The position numbers were made by a program, and so were the translations under genes. 64,000 nucleotides of DNA from Pectobacterium parmentieri. GTDB lineage: Bacteria; Pseudomonadota; Gammaproteobacteria; Enterobacterales; Enterobacteriaceae. Below the pieces are notes generated by a model that saw only the letters and a list, made by a program, of their open reading frames with translations, searched no databases and had not been told where the DNA came from. The DNA lies in the NCBI RefSeq assembly GCF_001742145.1, contig NZ_CP015749.1, positions 744,001 through 808,000 on the forward strand. Reading direction: 5' to 3'. Shown here one piece after another: positions 37,169-44,746 of the stretch (position 1 is the first letter of the stretch; each line of letters opens with the position of its first letter).

Positions 37169-38235
37169 TCTGTGTCTTCCTCTTTTAATCCCAACATTTT
37201 TCTTACCAACGGACGATCGTCGCTGGTGGCGGCGAAATCGTCAAAGGCGCGCTGAGCGACAGGGATAATGTGGCGATTGATGAATGCCGCACCTTCTTTC
37301 GCCCCGCAGTTGCTGTCTTTCAGGCAGCATTCCCACTCAAGCACCGCCCAGCCGTCGTAATCGTATTGGGCAAGTTTGCTGAAGATCGCGCCAAAATCGA
37401 TCTGACCATCCCCCGGTGACCGGAAGCGTCCGGCACGTTCCGCCCATGACTGATAGCCACCATAGACGCCGCTTTTGCTCGATGGGGTAAATTCTGCATC
37501 TTTCACATGAAACGCTTTGATTCGCGCATGGTAGCGATCGATAAAGCCAAGGTAGTCCATCTGCTGCAAATGCATATGGCTCGGATCGTAAAGAATATTG
37601 GCGCGCGGGTGATGATTGACGACATCAAGGAAGCGTTCAAAGGTTACGCCGTCGTGTAAATCTTCTCCAGGGTGCAGCTCGTAACACACATCCACGCCGT
37701 GCTCGTCAAAACAGTCAAGGATCGGCGTCCACAGTCGGCCGAGTTCTTTAAAGGCCTCTTGAATCAGGGCGTCTTTACGCGGTGGCCACGGATAAAAATA
37801 GGGCCAGGCCAGCGCGCCAGAAAATGTGGCGTGGGCGTTGAGCCCTAAGCGTGAAGAGGCTTTTGCTGCCTGCTTTATCGCTGCGATGGCCCACTGTTGG
37901 CGAGCCTGTGGATTGCGGCGGTAGGCCGGTGGGGCGAAATCGTCAAAGGCAGCGTCATACGCAGGGTGGACGGCGACAAGCTGTCCTTCCAGATGGGTCG
38001 ACAGTTCGCTGATGGTCAGCCCATGTTGTGCCAATAGGCCTTTCACCTCATCGCAGTACGTTTGGCTGTCGGCAGCCGTGACGAGATTGAATATATGCGG
38101 ATGGTTACAGGGAATTTGCAGCGCTTTAAAACCTAATTCGGCTGCCCATTGCGCCAGATTTTCCAGCGAGTTAAAGGGAGCCTGATCGCCAATATACTGG
38201 GCGAGAAAAATACCCGGTCCTTTTAACGTTTTCAT
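37165..38235 (-). CDS. Sugar phosphate isomerase/epimerase family TIM-barrel protein
   Basis: A cytoplasmic xylose-isomerase-like TIM-barrel protein, probably isomerising or epimerising the product of the dehydrogenase encoded next. The 356-residue form from ATG 38235 has a near-perfect ribosome binding site (AAAGGAGGTAATA), which decides the start against a frame beginning six codons earlier. Likely metal ligands are in VCYELHPGED, LYDPSHMHLQQ, AFHVKDAEF and VLEWECCLKD. It overlaps the dehydrogenase gene by four bases and lies 136 bases after the MFS permease gene. E. coli YcjR (a 3-keto-sugar epimerase) is a possible analogue. Confidence 0.88.
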   Translation of the reverse strand: MKTLKGPGIFLAQYIGDQAPFNSLENLAQWAAELGFKALQIPCNHPHIFNLVTAADSQTYCDEVKGLLAQHGLTISELSTHLEGQLVAVHPAYDAAFDDFAPPAYRRNPQARQQWAIAAIKQAAKASSRLGLNAHATFSGALAWPYFYPWPPRKDALIQEAFKELGRLWTPILDCFDEHGVDVCYELHPGEDLHDGVTFERFLDVVNHHPRANILYDPSHMHLQQMDYLGFIDRYHARIKAFHVKDAEFTPSSKSGVYGGYQSWAERAGRFRSPGDGQIDFGAIFSKLAQYDYDGWAVLEWECCLKDSNCGAKEGAAFINRHIIPVAQRAFDDFAATSDDRPLVRKMLGLKEEDTE

Positions 38236-38311
38236 TATTACCTCCTTTGACAACGGGTTGTGGTCATGAATACCGTTGCACGATTGCGATAGCAGTAGTG
38301 GAAAATGTGTA

Positions 38312-38345
38312 AGGATGAGGTGCCATAGGCGACCTCATCCTTTTT
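38312..38345. terminator. Stem-loop between the permease and isomerase genes
   Basis: AGGATGAGGT (38312-38321) pairs perfectly with ACCTCATCCT (38332-38341), followed on the plus strand by TTTTCT. The genes here run on the minus strand, where the hairpin may cause partial termination or stabilise the permease mRNA. Confidence 0.5.
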
Positions 38346-38371
38346 CTCCTTAAATAATCCGTATCAGACGG

Positions 38372-39616
38372 TTAGGCGTGCTCTTCTTTATATTTGAAGG
38401 AGAAGAGGAAAATGACAGCGATGATTGCTGCGGCAACCGCAGGGATCCACCAGAACGTCGCCCAGATTTCGGGAGCGTTTAACGTACCGTTGTCGAAGAG
38501 GCGGTTGTAAATCGCGCCAGAAACCTGCGATCCCAGTAGCATGCCGATCCCGTAGGTGAACAGAACCACCAGACTCTGTGCCTGACCTTTGATTTTTTCT
38601 CCGGCGATGCGGTCGGTGTAGATGAAGCCAATGACGAAGAAGAAGTCATAGCAAACGCCGTGCAGCAGGATGCCGATGTAGAGCAGCCAGCGTGTTTCTT
38701 CATTCACGCCCATGGCGAAGAGGGCATAGCGCACGAACCACGCCACCATGCCGATGAACAGCATGTATTTCACACCCAGCTTTCTAAACAGCAGCGGGAT
38801 GATCAGCATAAAGACGATTTCGGACATCTGACCAAACGACATGGCGGTGCTGACGTCGCTGATGCCCGCATTGCTCAGGAAGGACGCGGTGTAAGCATAA
38901 TAGGTGCCTAGCGGAATGGAGATCAGCATGGCGCAGATGGCAAATACCAGAAAATGGCCTTTCTTCAGCAGCGCGAACGCATCGGCACAGAACAAATCGC
39001 GCACTGCCAGCGGCAAGCCTTTTGCCGGGGCTGGGGTATGCGGTAGCGTCAGACTGTAGGCCGCCAGAATGGCGGAGCACGCCGCAGCGACGTAGAAAAT
39101 ATTGACGCTTGCGGAGATGCCTGCCGTCCCGATGCAGACTCCGGCAACGATCCAACCGATGGTGCCGAAGACCCGCACAACCGGAAAGCTTTTTTCACTG
39201 TTAGTCAGGTTATGGAACGCGATGTTGTTGGTTAATGCCAGCGTTGGCATAAAGCACAGCGTGTAGGCGAACAGCAGGATCAGTAGCTGTGAGCCGTCTT
39301 CGTTGATCAACGCGGTTGGTACAAACCACAGGATGACCGCGCCGATGAGGTGCAGCAGCGCCATGACTTTTTGCGATGGGAAGAAGCGGTCAACCACCAT
39401 GCCCAGCACAAACGGAGAAAGGATCGAAGCGATCGGCCCAGCGGAGAAGGCGTCGCCAATCATGGCGGCCAAATTATACTGTGTCATAACCAGACCTAGG
39501 GTGACTGACCATGAACCCCAGATGAAGAACTCTAAGAACATCATGAGCGACAGTCTGGGAACCACGAAGGTCGGCTGTAACGATTTGGTAGCTGTGTTTT
39601 CAGATGAAGAAACCAT
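38372..39616 (-). CDS. MFS permease of the nucleoside:H+ symporter-like group
   Basis: An inner-membrane major-facilitator transporter resembling NupG/XapB-type nucleoside symporters, a group that also includes sugar and glycoside carriers. The 414 residues have about twelve helices and begin LSLMMFLEFFIWGSWSVTLG, with the FFIWGSW motif typical of this group. The tail ends FKYKEEHA. GAGGGATACC precedes ATG 39616. It leads the minus-strand run permease-isomerase-dehydrogenase, and two operators sit 15 and 45 bases upstream. Co-occurrence with sugar enzymes suggests that it imports a sugar or glycoside rather than a nucleoside. Confidence 0.85.
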   Translation of the reverse strand: MVSSSENTATKSLQPTFVVPRLSLMMFLEFFIWGSWSVTLGLVMTQYNLAAMIGDAFSAGPIASILSPFVLGMVVDRFFPSQKVMALLHLIGAVILWFVPTALINEDGSQLLILLFAYTLCFMPTLALTNNIAFHNLTNSEKSFPVVRVFGTIGWIVAGVCIGTAGISASVNIFYVAAACSAILAAYSLTLPHTPAPAKGLPLAVRDLFCADAFALLKKGHFLVFAICAMLISIPLGTYYAYTASFLSNAGISDVSTAMSFGQMSEIVFMLIIPLLFRKLGVKYMLFIGMVAWFVRYALFAMGVNEETRWLLYIGILLHGVCYDFFFVIGFIYTDRIAGEKIKGQAQSLVVLFTYGIGMLLGSQVSGAIYNRLFDNGTLNAPEIWATFWWIPAVAAAIIAVIFLFSFKYKEEHA

Positions 39617-39630
39617 GCGGTATCCCTCTT

Positions 39631-39650
39631 AAAAGTAATCGATTACAATT
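39631..39650. promoter_or_regulatory. LacI/GalR-type operator, copy 2
   Basis: AAAAGTAATCGATTACAATT contains the core GTAATCGATTAC found at 33919-33938. It is 15 bases upstream of the permease start, in the divergent region with glk, and its centre is 30 bases from copy 3. Confidence 0.8.
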
Positions 39651-39660
39651 TGTGTTTTAA

Positions 39661-39680
39661 GAATGTAATCGATTACTTTT
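39661..39680. promoter_or_regulatory. LacI/GalR-type operator, copy 3
   Basis: GAATGTAATCGATTACTTTT carries the same 12-bp core. Its centre is 30 bases (about three helix turns) from copy 2, so two repressor dimers could bind on the same DNA face. It lies 45 bases upstream of the permease and 124 bases upstream of glk. Confidence 0.8.
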
Positions 39681-39803
39681 AACTTAACCGCAGCTTTTAG
39701 CCATAAATGAGATCCTTATCACTAGAAAGTTATATAGCCATAGCGTAGCGGGCTGTTTTCGCGCAATGATCGGGTATCTGTTTTGCTTGAGGGGAAAAGA
39801 AGA

Positions 39804-40769
39804 ATGACGCACTTTGTTCTAGTGGGCGACGTTGGTGGCACCAATACGCGTTTGGCGCTGTGTGACGCCATGACAGGCGAATTGTCGCAAATCGAAACGT
39901 ATTCTGGGTTGGATTTTCCTTCTCTGGAAGGGGCGATCCGTGATTATCTCGATTCTCGGCAGGCCACGGTACAGGATTCCTGTATCGCGATTGCCTGCCC
40001 GATTACCGGTGACTGGGTGGCGATGACGAATCACACCTGGGCATTTTCCATTGCTGAAATGAAAGCGAGTCTGGGTTTACGCCATTTTGAGGTCATCAAC
40101 GATTTTACTGCTGTTTCCATGGCGGTTCCGGTGCTGGGGCGTGAGAGTTTGCTCCAGTTCGGTGGCGGGGAACCGGTGCCGGGTAAGCCCGTCGCTGTGT
40201 ATGGTGCAGGCACCGGGCTGGGGGTTGCTCACCTGGTTCATGTCGCCAACCAATGGATCAGCTTGCCGGGTGAAGGCGGACATGTAGATTTCGCGGCCAA
40301 TAGCGATGAAGAAGACCATATTCTCGCTATTCTGCGCCAATCATTAGGACATGTTTCCGCGGAGCGCTTGCTGTCCGGGCAGGGGCTGGTAAATATTTAC
40401 CGTGCCATCGTGCAGTCTGACGATCGCACGCCGGAGGCGCTGGAGCCGAAGGATATTACCGAACGGGCGGTCAATAATACGGATGTGGATTGTCGCCGCG
40501 CGCTCTCGCTTTTCTGCGTCATCATGGGGCGCTTCGGTGGCAATCTGGCGTTAAATTTAGGCACATTTGGTGGGGTGTATATTGCTGGCGGCATCGTACC
40601 GCGCTTTCTTGAATTTTTTAAAGCTTCTGGCTTTCGTGCGGCTTTTGAAGACAAAGGGCGATTTAAAGGCTATATGCAAGATATCCCTGTGTACCTGATT
40701 ACCCATGAGCAGCCGGGGTTAATGGGGGCGGGAGCTTACCTGCGACAGGTGTTGGGTAGCGCGCTATAA
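39804..40769 (+). CDS. glk: Glucokinase
   Basis: Glk phosphorylates free cytoplasmic glucose to glucose 6-phosphate with ATP. The 321-residue form from ATG 39804 equals E. coli Glk; seven extra upstream codons were rejected. The phosphate-binding motif [13 protein letters not shown] (about 8-20) and the glucose-site motifs [19 protein letters not shown] and GEGGHVDF are intact. It is transcribed divergently from the permease gene, with two operators between them. Free glucose is what a glycoside-splitting pathway would release, so co-regulation is plausible but not shown. Confidence 0.96.
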   Translation: MTHFVLVGDVGGTNTRLALCDAMTGELSQIETYSGLDFPSLEGAIRDYLDSRQATVQDSCIAIACPITGDWVAMTNHTWAFSIAEMKASLGLRHFEVINDFTAVSMAVPVLGRESLLQFGGGEPVPGKPVAVYGAGTGLGVAHLVHVANQWISLPGEGGHVDFAANSDEEDHILAILRQSLGHVSAERLLSGQGLVNIYRAIVQSDDRTPEALEPKDITERAVNNTDVDCRRALSLFCVIMGRFGGNLALNLGTFGGVYIAGGIVPRFLEFFKASGFRAAFEDKGRFKGYMQDIPVYLITHEQPGLMGAGAYLRQVLGSAL

Positions 40770-40788
40770 GTCAGTCTGGTCGTCGAAC

Positions 40789-40827
40789 GCAATCAGGAAA
40801 GGCGATGCTTCTTGCCTGCCTGATTGC
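40789..40827. terminator. Terminator between glk and ybhA
   Basis: GCAATCAGG (40789-40797) pairs with CCTGATTGC (40819-40827), with a nested AGGC/GCCT inside. It lies between the stops of the convergent genes glk and ybhA. Confidence 0.65.
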
Positions 40828-40838
40828 GCCATTATTGG

Positions 40839-41660
40839 TTATGCCAGAATACGGGTACGGATAACCTCTGCGATGCTGGGTTCTTCATTGCTGCCAATCA
40901 CCAGATCGGCTCGCGCCTTGATTTCATCGGCGCTGTTGCCCATGGCAACACCCAATCCAACACCTTCCAGCATGCTGATATCATTAAAGTTATCGCCGAA
41001 TGCCACGACGTCTTTCATACTGATGCCCTGTTCGCCAAGCCATTGCTGAAGCAACTTACCTTTGCTGTTGCCGGTTTGGGCGATATCAACCTGATCCTGC
41101 CATGACCACTCGCAGGCCAGTCCGAGCTGCTTTTCCACTTCTGCGGCGAAATGGTTCAGTGTGGGGATATCGGTATGCGTGGTCGCAAATTTCCAGATGG
41201 CGCGGGAGGCTTCCGTCTGGCACAACAGATTTTCCACCTGTGCAAAACGAGGGCGCTGCGGTTCCGGCAATGTGGAAGCCCATGCCAGCGTGCGAACCAC
41301 ATGCCCTGTAGAGTACTGATAATACATGTCGTCATCGGCATACATCAGGCCATGAATATCAAATTCCTCTAGCAGTGCGATGACATTTTTTGCCTGTTCG
41401 ACAGAGAGCGGATTGGTATGTGACGTTTTGCTCTGCTGGTAATCATAGACATAGGTGCCATTGCAGCAGATCGCTGGCGTATCCAACTGCAATCCCTGAT
41501 AAAAAGGGTGGATCGCTGAGTGGTGGCGTCCCGTGACGATCATCACTTTTATGCCTTGCTGACGGGCTAGCGCGAGTGCGCTAAGGGATTCGGGGAGGAT
41601 TTTTTTCTGTTGATTCAATAGGGTACCATCAAGATCAAGCGCAATTACTCGGTAGGTCAT
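40839..41660 (-). CDS. ybhA: HAD-type phosphatase YbhA (pyridoxal phosphatase)
   Basis: YbhA is a Cof-type haloacid-dehalogenase phosphatase; the E. coli enzyme hydrolyses pyridoxal phosphate and some sugar phosphates. The 273 residues show motif I ALDLDGTLLN (about 7-16, with the nucleophile Asp), motif II VTGRHH and motif IV AFGDNFNDISML. The cap-domain sequence QLDTPAICCNGTYVYD is very close to E. coli YbhA. In E. coli the gene neighbours modC and pgl; here the sugar cluster and glk lie in between on one side and the tRNA-Ser island on the other. Confidence 0.92.
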   Translation of the reverse strand: MTYRVIALDLDGTLLNQQKKILPESLSALALARQQGIKVMIVTGRHHSAIHPFYQGLQLDTPAICCNGTYVYDYQQSKTSHTNPLSVEQAKNVIALLEEFDIHGLMYADDDMYYQYSTGHVVRTLAWASTLPEPQRPRFAQVENLLCQTEASRAIWKFATTHTDIPTLNHFAAEVEKQLGLACEWSWQDQVDIAQTGNSKGKLLQQWLGEQGISMKDVVAFGDNFNDISMLEGVGLGVAMGNSADEIKARADLVIGSNEEPSIAEVIRTRILA

Positions 41661-41930
41661 CGTTGTCTCGCAAATAAAAATGTGGGTATCGAATGCGTCT
41701 TACGATAAAGGACGCGGCGAAAAATAGACAGACAACAATGGATAAATGTGTCTCACGTCATGTGGTGAAGAAGTGCCGGCGCTGCGAGGAGAAATAAGGA
41801 TAACTGGACGGATTGGTAATGCCACTGTTTATTTTCTATGCTTTCAACAGGTTGTCATCTATTTTTTAAGCAATTGACCACAACGCCGCTTTACAACGCG
41901 CGGCGTACTGTTTATAGTGCGCGTCATTGC

Positions 41931-42018
41931 GGAGGAGTGGCCGAGTGGTTGAAGGCACCGGTCTTGAAAACCGGCGACGCGAAAGTGTTCTAGAGTTCGA
42001 ATCTCTACTCCTCCGCCA
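41931..42018 (+). tRNA. tRNA-Ser, anticodon UGA
   Basis: An 88-nt class II tRNA with acceptor arms GGAGGAG/CTCCTCC, anticodon loop CTTGAAA (anticodon TGA), a long variable arm (CGACGCGAAAGTGTTC region), T-arm AGAG-TTCGAAT-CTCT and encoded CCA. It closely resembles E. coli serT. Serine tRNAs are common integration sites, and a decayed island follows this one directly. Confidence 0.97.
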
Positions 42019-42026
42019 AAAATTCA

Positions 42027-42058
42027 ACGGGTTAGCTTAGGCTAGCCCGTTTTCGTTT
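42027..42058 (+). terminator. Terminator after tRNA-Ser
   Basis: ACGGGTTAGC (42027-42036) and GCTAGCCCGT (42041-42050) form a 10-bp stem with one wobble pair and a TTAG loop, followed by TTTCGTTT. Confidence 0.85.
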
Positions 42059-42062
42059 CTGA

Positions 42063-42293
42063 GTCCGTTCTGGCAAAATTCGGTTCCAAAATCCTCAATC
42101 ACAACCAGCCCCGATTTTCACTGACATTGATGCTGTTAATGTGACCCCCTGCGTTAACTTTATGAACCTCTGGTATACCAAAACTGCATTTGCTCATGCA
42201 TTCTATAACCAAATGATGGAAGAGGCGTCACCCGGTTATTTGCTGCGAATGAAAAACCGAGCACGTAAAGACGGAAATCAGCGTTTTTGGTAG
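42063..42293 (+). pseudogene. C-terminal fragment of a phage-like protein
   Basis: An open frame with no start codon runs from 42063 to the TAG at 42291-42293. Its last part reads NLWYTKTAFAHAF, then EEASPGYLLRMKNRARKDG and ends RFW. The NLWYT...SPGYL.RM..RA.K pattern resembles the C-terminus of large phage particle proteins, as far as I can recall; that is a memory-based impression. It starts right after the tRNA-Ser terminator and has no N-terminal part, so it is most likely a leftover of an integrated phage. Confidence 0.45.
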
Positions 42294-42354
42294 GAACCTG
42301 GTGATACCACTCCAGACAGATAGCTGGGTTTAAGTCGAGTATTTGGGGATTAAC

Positions 42355-42831
42355 ATGACTAGAGATAGGTCGCTTTCTGGTGTTGCGGGTTGGCTTAGGT
42401 TTTTAGTAATAATAATTTTTATTGGTGGGGCATTGCACATCTTAGTTAGCATCGGAGGCTTAGAGTGGAAAGACCTTGAAAGAGAAAGCCCTGAGTTAAT
42501 ATATCACTCTGGATTTCAGAATTTTCAGATGGCTGACAGAGTGGTAGGCTTTTTATCTGGCGCCGTTTTGCTTTATGCTGGGTTTCTTCTTTTAAAGAGA
42601 AAGGTTATTGGCACCGTAATATCTGTAAAGCTGATTATCGGTGTTGTTTTCCCTTTTCTTATTTTGGTTAGGTATATTGTATCCCCTTATTTATTTTTAG
42701 GGATGCCCCCCAGCGAGGCTTTAGCGGTCGACTCTGACATACCTAAAGACATAGCCAGAACTTTCATTTGGGCGGCCATTTGGGTTTCGTATCTACACCG
42801 ATCTGATAGAGTAAAGAACACATATCAATAG
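42355..42831 (+). CDS. DUF2569 family membrane protein
   Basis: A small membrane protein of unknown function. The 158 residues have four hydrophobic segments (about 15-35, 60-80, 88-108 and 135-150) and an N-terminal SGVAGWLRFLVI of the form seen in DUF2569 proteins such as E. coli YdgK. I chose ATG 42355 with GGGGAT before it, rather than a TTG four codons upstream. The base composition is lower in GC than the neighbouring core genes. It stands alone inside the decayed island after tRNA-Ser and has its own terminator. Confidence 0.75.
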   Translation: MTRDRSLSGVAGWLRFLVIIIFIGGALHILVSIGGLEWKDLERESPELIYHSGFQNFQMADRVVGFLSGAVLLYAGFLLLKRKVIGTVISVKLIIGVVFPFLILVRYIVSPYLFLGMPPSEALAVDSDIPKDIARTFIWAAIWVSYLHRSDRVKNTYQ

Positions 42832-42863
42832 TCAGAAAACCGACCACCCATCCATATCATCAT

Positions 42864-42892
42864 AGCCTCATGTTTATCATGGGGCTTTTTAT
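42864..42892 (+). terminator. Terminator after the DUF2569 gene
   Basis: AGCCTCATG (42864-42872) and CATGGGGCT (42878-42886) pair over 9 bp with one wobble, and TTTTTATT follows. Confidence 0.8.
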
Positions 42893-42970
42893 TATGTACA
42901 GACTCGCCCTGAATAGCGTTGACACGTTCCAGTCTTAAATCCAGAGATTGATGCTATCATATGGTGGTTT

Positions 42971-43075
42971 CATCTTGATTCGTCAAGCCAAAAAGGAATG
43001 GAACTGCGCTTAATGAGAGCTTTGTTGTAAGCCTCAAGTTGGTGATTCTGAACTTTCGTTTATCCACGTGTTGCC
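42971..43075 (-). pseudogene. Fragment of an IS5/IS903-type transposase
   Basis: On the minus strand, from about 43070, the frame reads KRKFRITN. After a one-base deletion at the next codon it continues EAYNKALIKRSSIPFWLDESR and then stops. This matches the conserved N-terminus of IS903-like IS5-family transposases (KFKITNW-AYN-ALI-RGS-T-WLDE). Only about 35 codons remain, frameshifted, and neither terminal inverted repeat was found. It is a relic. Confidence 0.7.
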
Positions 43076-43224
43076 CATCATCATACATAGGGTAGTGGTT
43101 TTGAAAAAATAGTGTGACATCCGAATGGTAATGGTATTACCCAGCAGATGCCAATGACGGAACGTCAGAGGGAAGTATTAAATTCGTAAAGCGTTGGCGA
43201 AGAATATCAAGGTCGTTCATTATT

Positions 43225-43250
43225 TAAAGATTCAGAATCATGAATCTTTA
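43225..43250. repeat. Hairpin 1 downstream of the H-NS-like gene
   Basis: TAAAGATTCA (43225-43234) and TGAATCTTTA (43241-43250) form a perfect 10-bp stem around a 6-base loop, three bases from hairpin 2. On the minus strand it is the second of two stem-loops after the H-NS-like gene. Confidence 0.6.
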
Positions 43251-43252
43251 TT

Positions 43253-43289
43253 CAGCCTGCAACCCTGTAGTAAACAGGATTGCAGGCTG
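43253..43289 (-). terminator. Hairpin 2, probable terminator of the H-NS-like gene
   Basis: A 16-bp stem with one mismatch (CAGCCTGCAAYCCTGT against ACAGGATTGCAGGCTG) and a 5-base loop AGTAA, starting nine bases after the stop of the minus-strand gene. No strong U-tract follows, but the second hairpin does. Confidence 0.7.
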
Positions 43290-43298
43290 ATATGTTCA

Positions 43299-43700
43299 TC
43301 AGATCTCAAAATCTTCCAGCTTTTTACCGTTCTCAAGCGCCGCAGCAATCGCTTTAGGAGTACGGCCCTGACCAGTCCATAACTTTTCATTGCCATTTTC
43401 ATCAACATATTTGTATTTGGCAGGACGAGGTTCACGTTTGGCTTTTGTTGATTTGTTAGCCGAAGGGGTGCCGAGAAGTTCAGACGGATCTATACCATCC
43501 TCAAGAAGTTGAGCACGAAGCGCATCAATTTTGGCCTGACGTTCAGCATTCTGTTGCTGTGTGCTGGCTTCTTCTTCACGGCGATCTTGAACGATGACCG
43601 TAAGCTTTTCTAGCATTTCTTCCAATGTTGCCAGATCGATTTCACGCGCTTGGGCACGTAGAGTACGAATATTGTTTAATACTTTTAAAGCTTCACTCAT
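43299..43700 (-). CDS. H-NS family nucleoid-associated protein
   Basis: A DNA-binding protein that coats AT-rich DNA and silences transcription. The 133 residues have the H-NS layout: an N-terminal oligomerising coiled coil (about 1-65, [19 protein letters not shown]), a Lys/Ala-rich linker and a C-terminal domain with the AT-hook-like core [11 protein letters not shown] (about 107-117). It differs from housekeeping H-NS (for example [11 protein letters not shown] and GKKLEDFEI), so it is probably a paralogue (StpA/Hfp-like) carried by the island after tRNA-Ser. It is followed by two strong hairpins. Confidence 0.9.
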   Translation of the reverse strand: MSEALKVLNNIRTLRAQAREIDLATLEEMLEKLTVIVQDRREEEASTQQQNAERQAKIDALRAQLLEDGIDPSELLGTPSANKSTKAKREPRPAKYKYVDENGNEKLWTGQGRTPKAIAAALENGKKLEDFEI

Positions 43701-44746
43701 GATTTATTATCCCGATGGTTATTTATCGAATTAATCATAAATCCTATGCGTTAATTTAGCAACATTAAAAAATAAAATAATACCTCAAGCACGTGTCAAC
43801 AAAAAATAAATTGGTTATCTCCTGAGGGTACATAAAAATCTCAGGCGGTATTATGTCATTCAATAAAAAAGAGTGTGTGTTTATTAATCGCAAGCTGTTT
43901 CTCTGGGCTAGCGCCACCAGTTAGTGGTGTTTTTAACGCACCGATAGGTAGCGCGTATTCGTTGGGGTATAACCAGATATACGCTAAGGCTAGTGTTCTA
44001 AAGCTCACCTTAAAAAAGATGTCTGATAAATCTTGTGCAATATTAGCAACGTAATTAGCGGGGAAATATTTTGAAATATTGAACAACAATCAATAACGTG
44101 TCGTTATCGCCGCTTGCTTATCGAACCATATGGAACGGAAACTATGTGGTCGCCGATAAAACAGTAACACTGTGCAAATCAGGAAAAGTAACACGATCGT
44201 ATTTTAACAATCGGTAACAGGAATGATTAAATGAAGATGCTTTTTAGATTACAAGATGACTGGCCTGAGAATGTAAAAGAGCTGAAACCAGCTAAATATG
44301 ATCAAAATGAAATCCCTTGATGTGGCAAAAAATGATTCTTTTTACATGAATCCATCAGCGCAACACGTTTAGGCCAGCGTATTTCACGCTGACAAGTCGC
44401 TCCTACTTTATCTGCCAATTGATGCGCTAATGCATGTTCGATAACTTCTTGCTGGTGTGATGTGATTTCACTTGCTCAATCATGAACGGTGGTTCCTGTG
44501 CTTGCGTTGGAATACCTTTCAGTTGGTGAAGGACATTCATTATTGCTGCACCATCAATGCCCGTTAGCTAAATCAGTCATTACTTAAATCAATAGTAGCC
44601 TTGCAATGTCACTGTAGAATAGAGTGATTGGTCATCTATGGTATACCGCGCGTCAGGTTGAGCCAGTTCGCTATCCTTTCAATGAACCTCTACCTCTTTT
44701 GAGCCTTCCTGCGCCACCACATTCGAGTGAAATTAAGGAGAATACG
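43701..44746. other. Long AT-rich gap with decayed island sequence
   Basis: About 1 kb without an intact gene. Immediately after 43701 lies the promoter region of the minus-strand H-NS-like gene. A 77-codon minus-strand frame (43856-44089) has no recognised relative and no clear ribosome binding site. A 29-codon frame at 44231-44320 is likewise unsupported. The integrase tail at 44302-44555 is listed separately. The last 150 bases contain the pgl leader with AAGGAG before its ATG. Confidence 0.5.
44302..44555 (-). pseudogene. Frameshifted C-terminal remnant of a P4-type tyrosine integrase
   Basis: On the minus strand one frame reads DGAAIMNVLHQLKGIP to FMIEQ (44555-44472). A shifted frame then reads HQQEVIEHALAHQLADKV, GATCQRE, IRWPKRVALMDSC and stops at 44302. 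The segment EHALAH...DKV.A.YxR......R..LMD matches the C-terminus of P4/CP4-type integrases. The position expected to hold the catalytic Tyr is Cys here (GATCQR). With the frameshift and the missing N-terminus it is a dead relic of the element that used tRNA-Ser. Confidence 0.6.

Noticed and set aside
43856..44089. 77-codon minus-strand frame in the island gap
   Set aside because: No clear ribosome binding site and no known family; it sits among decayed sequence, so I mention it only in the gap entry.
44231..44320. 29-codon frame MKMLFRLQDDWPEN...
   Set aside because: Too short, overlaps the 3' end of the integrase relic on the other strand, and no relative is known.
44560..44746. Direct repeat of the tRNA-Ser 3' end as the far island boundary
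   Set aside because: TCTACCTCTT...GCGCCA near 44690-44720 only loosely resembles TCTCTACTCCTCCGCCA; it is not a convincing attachment site.
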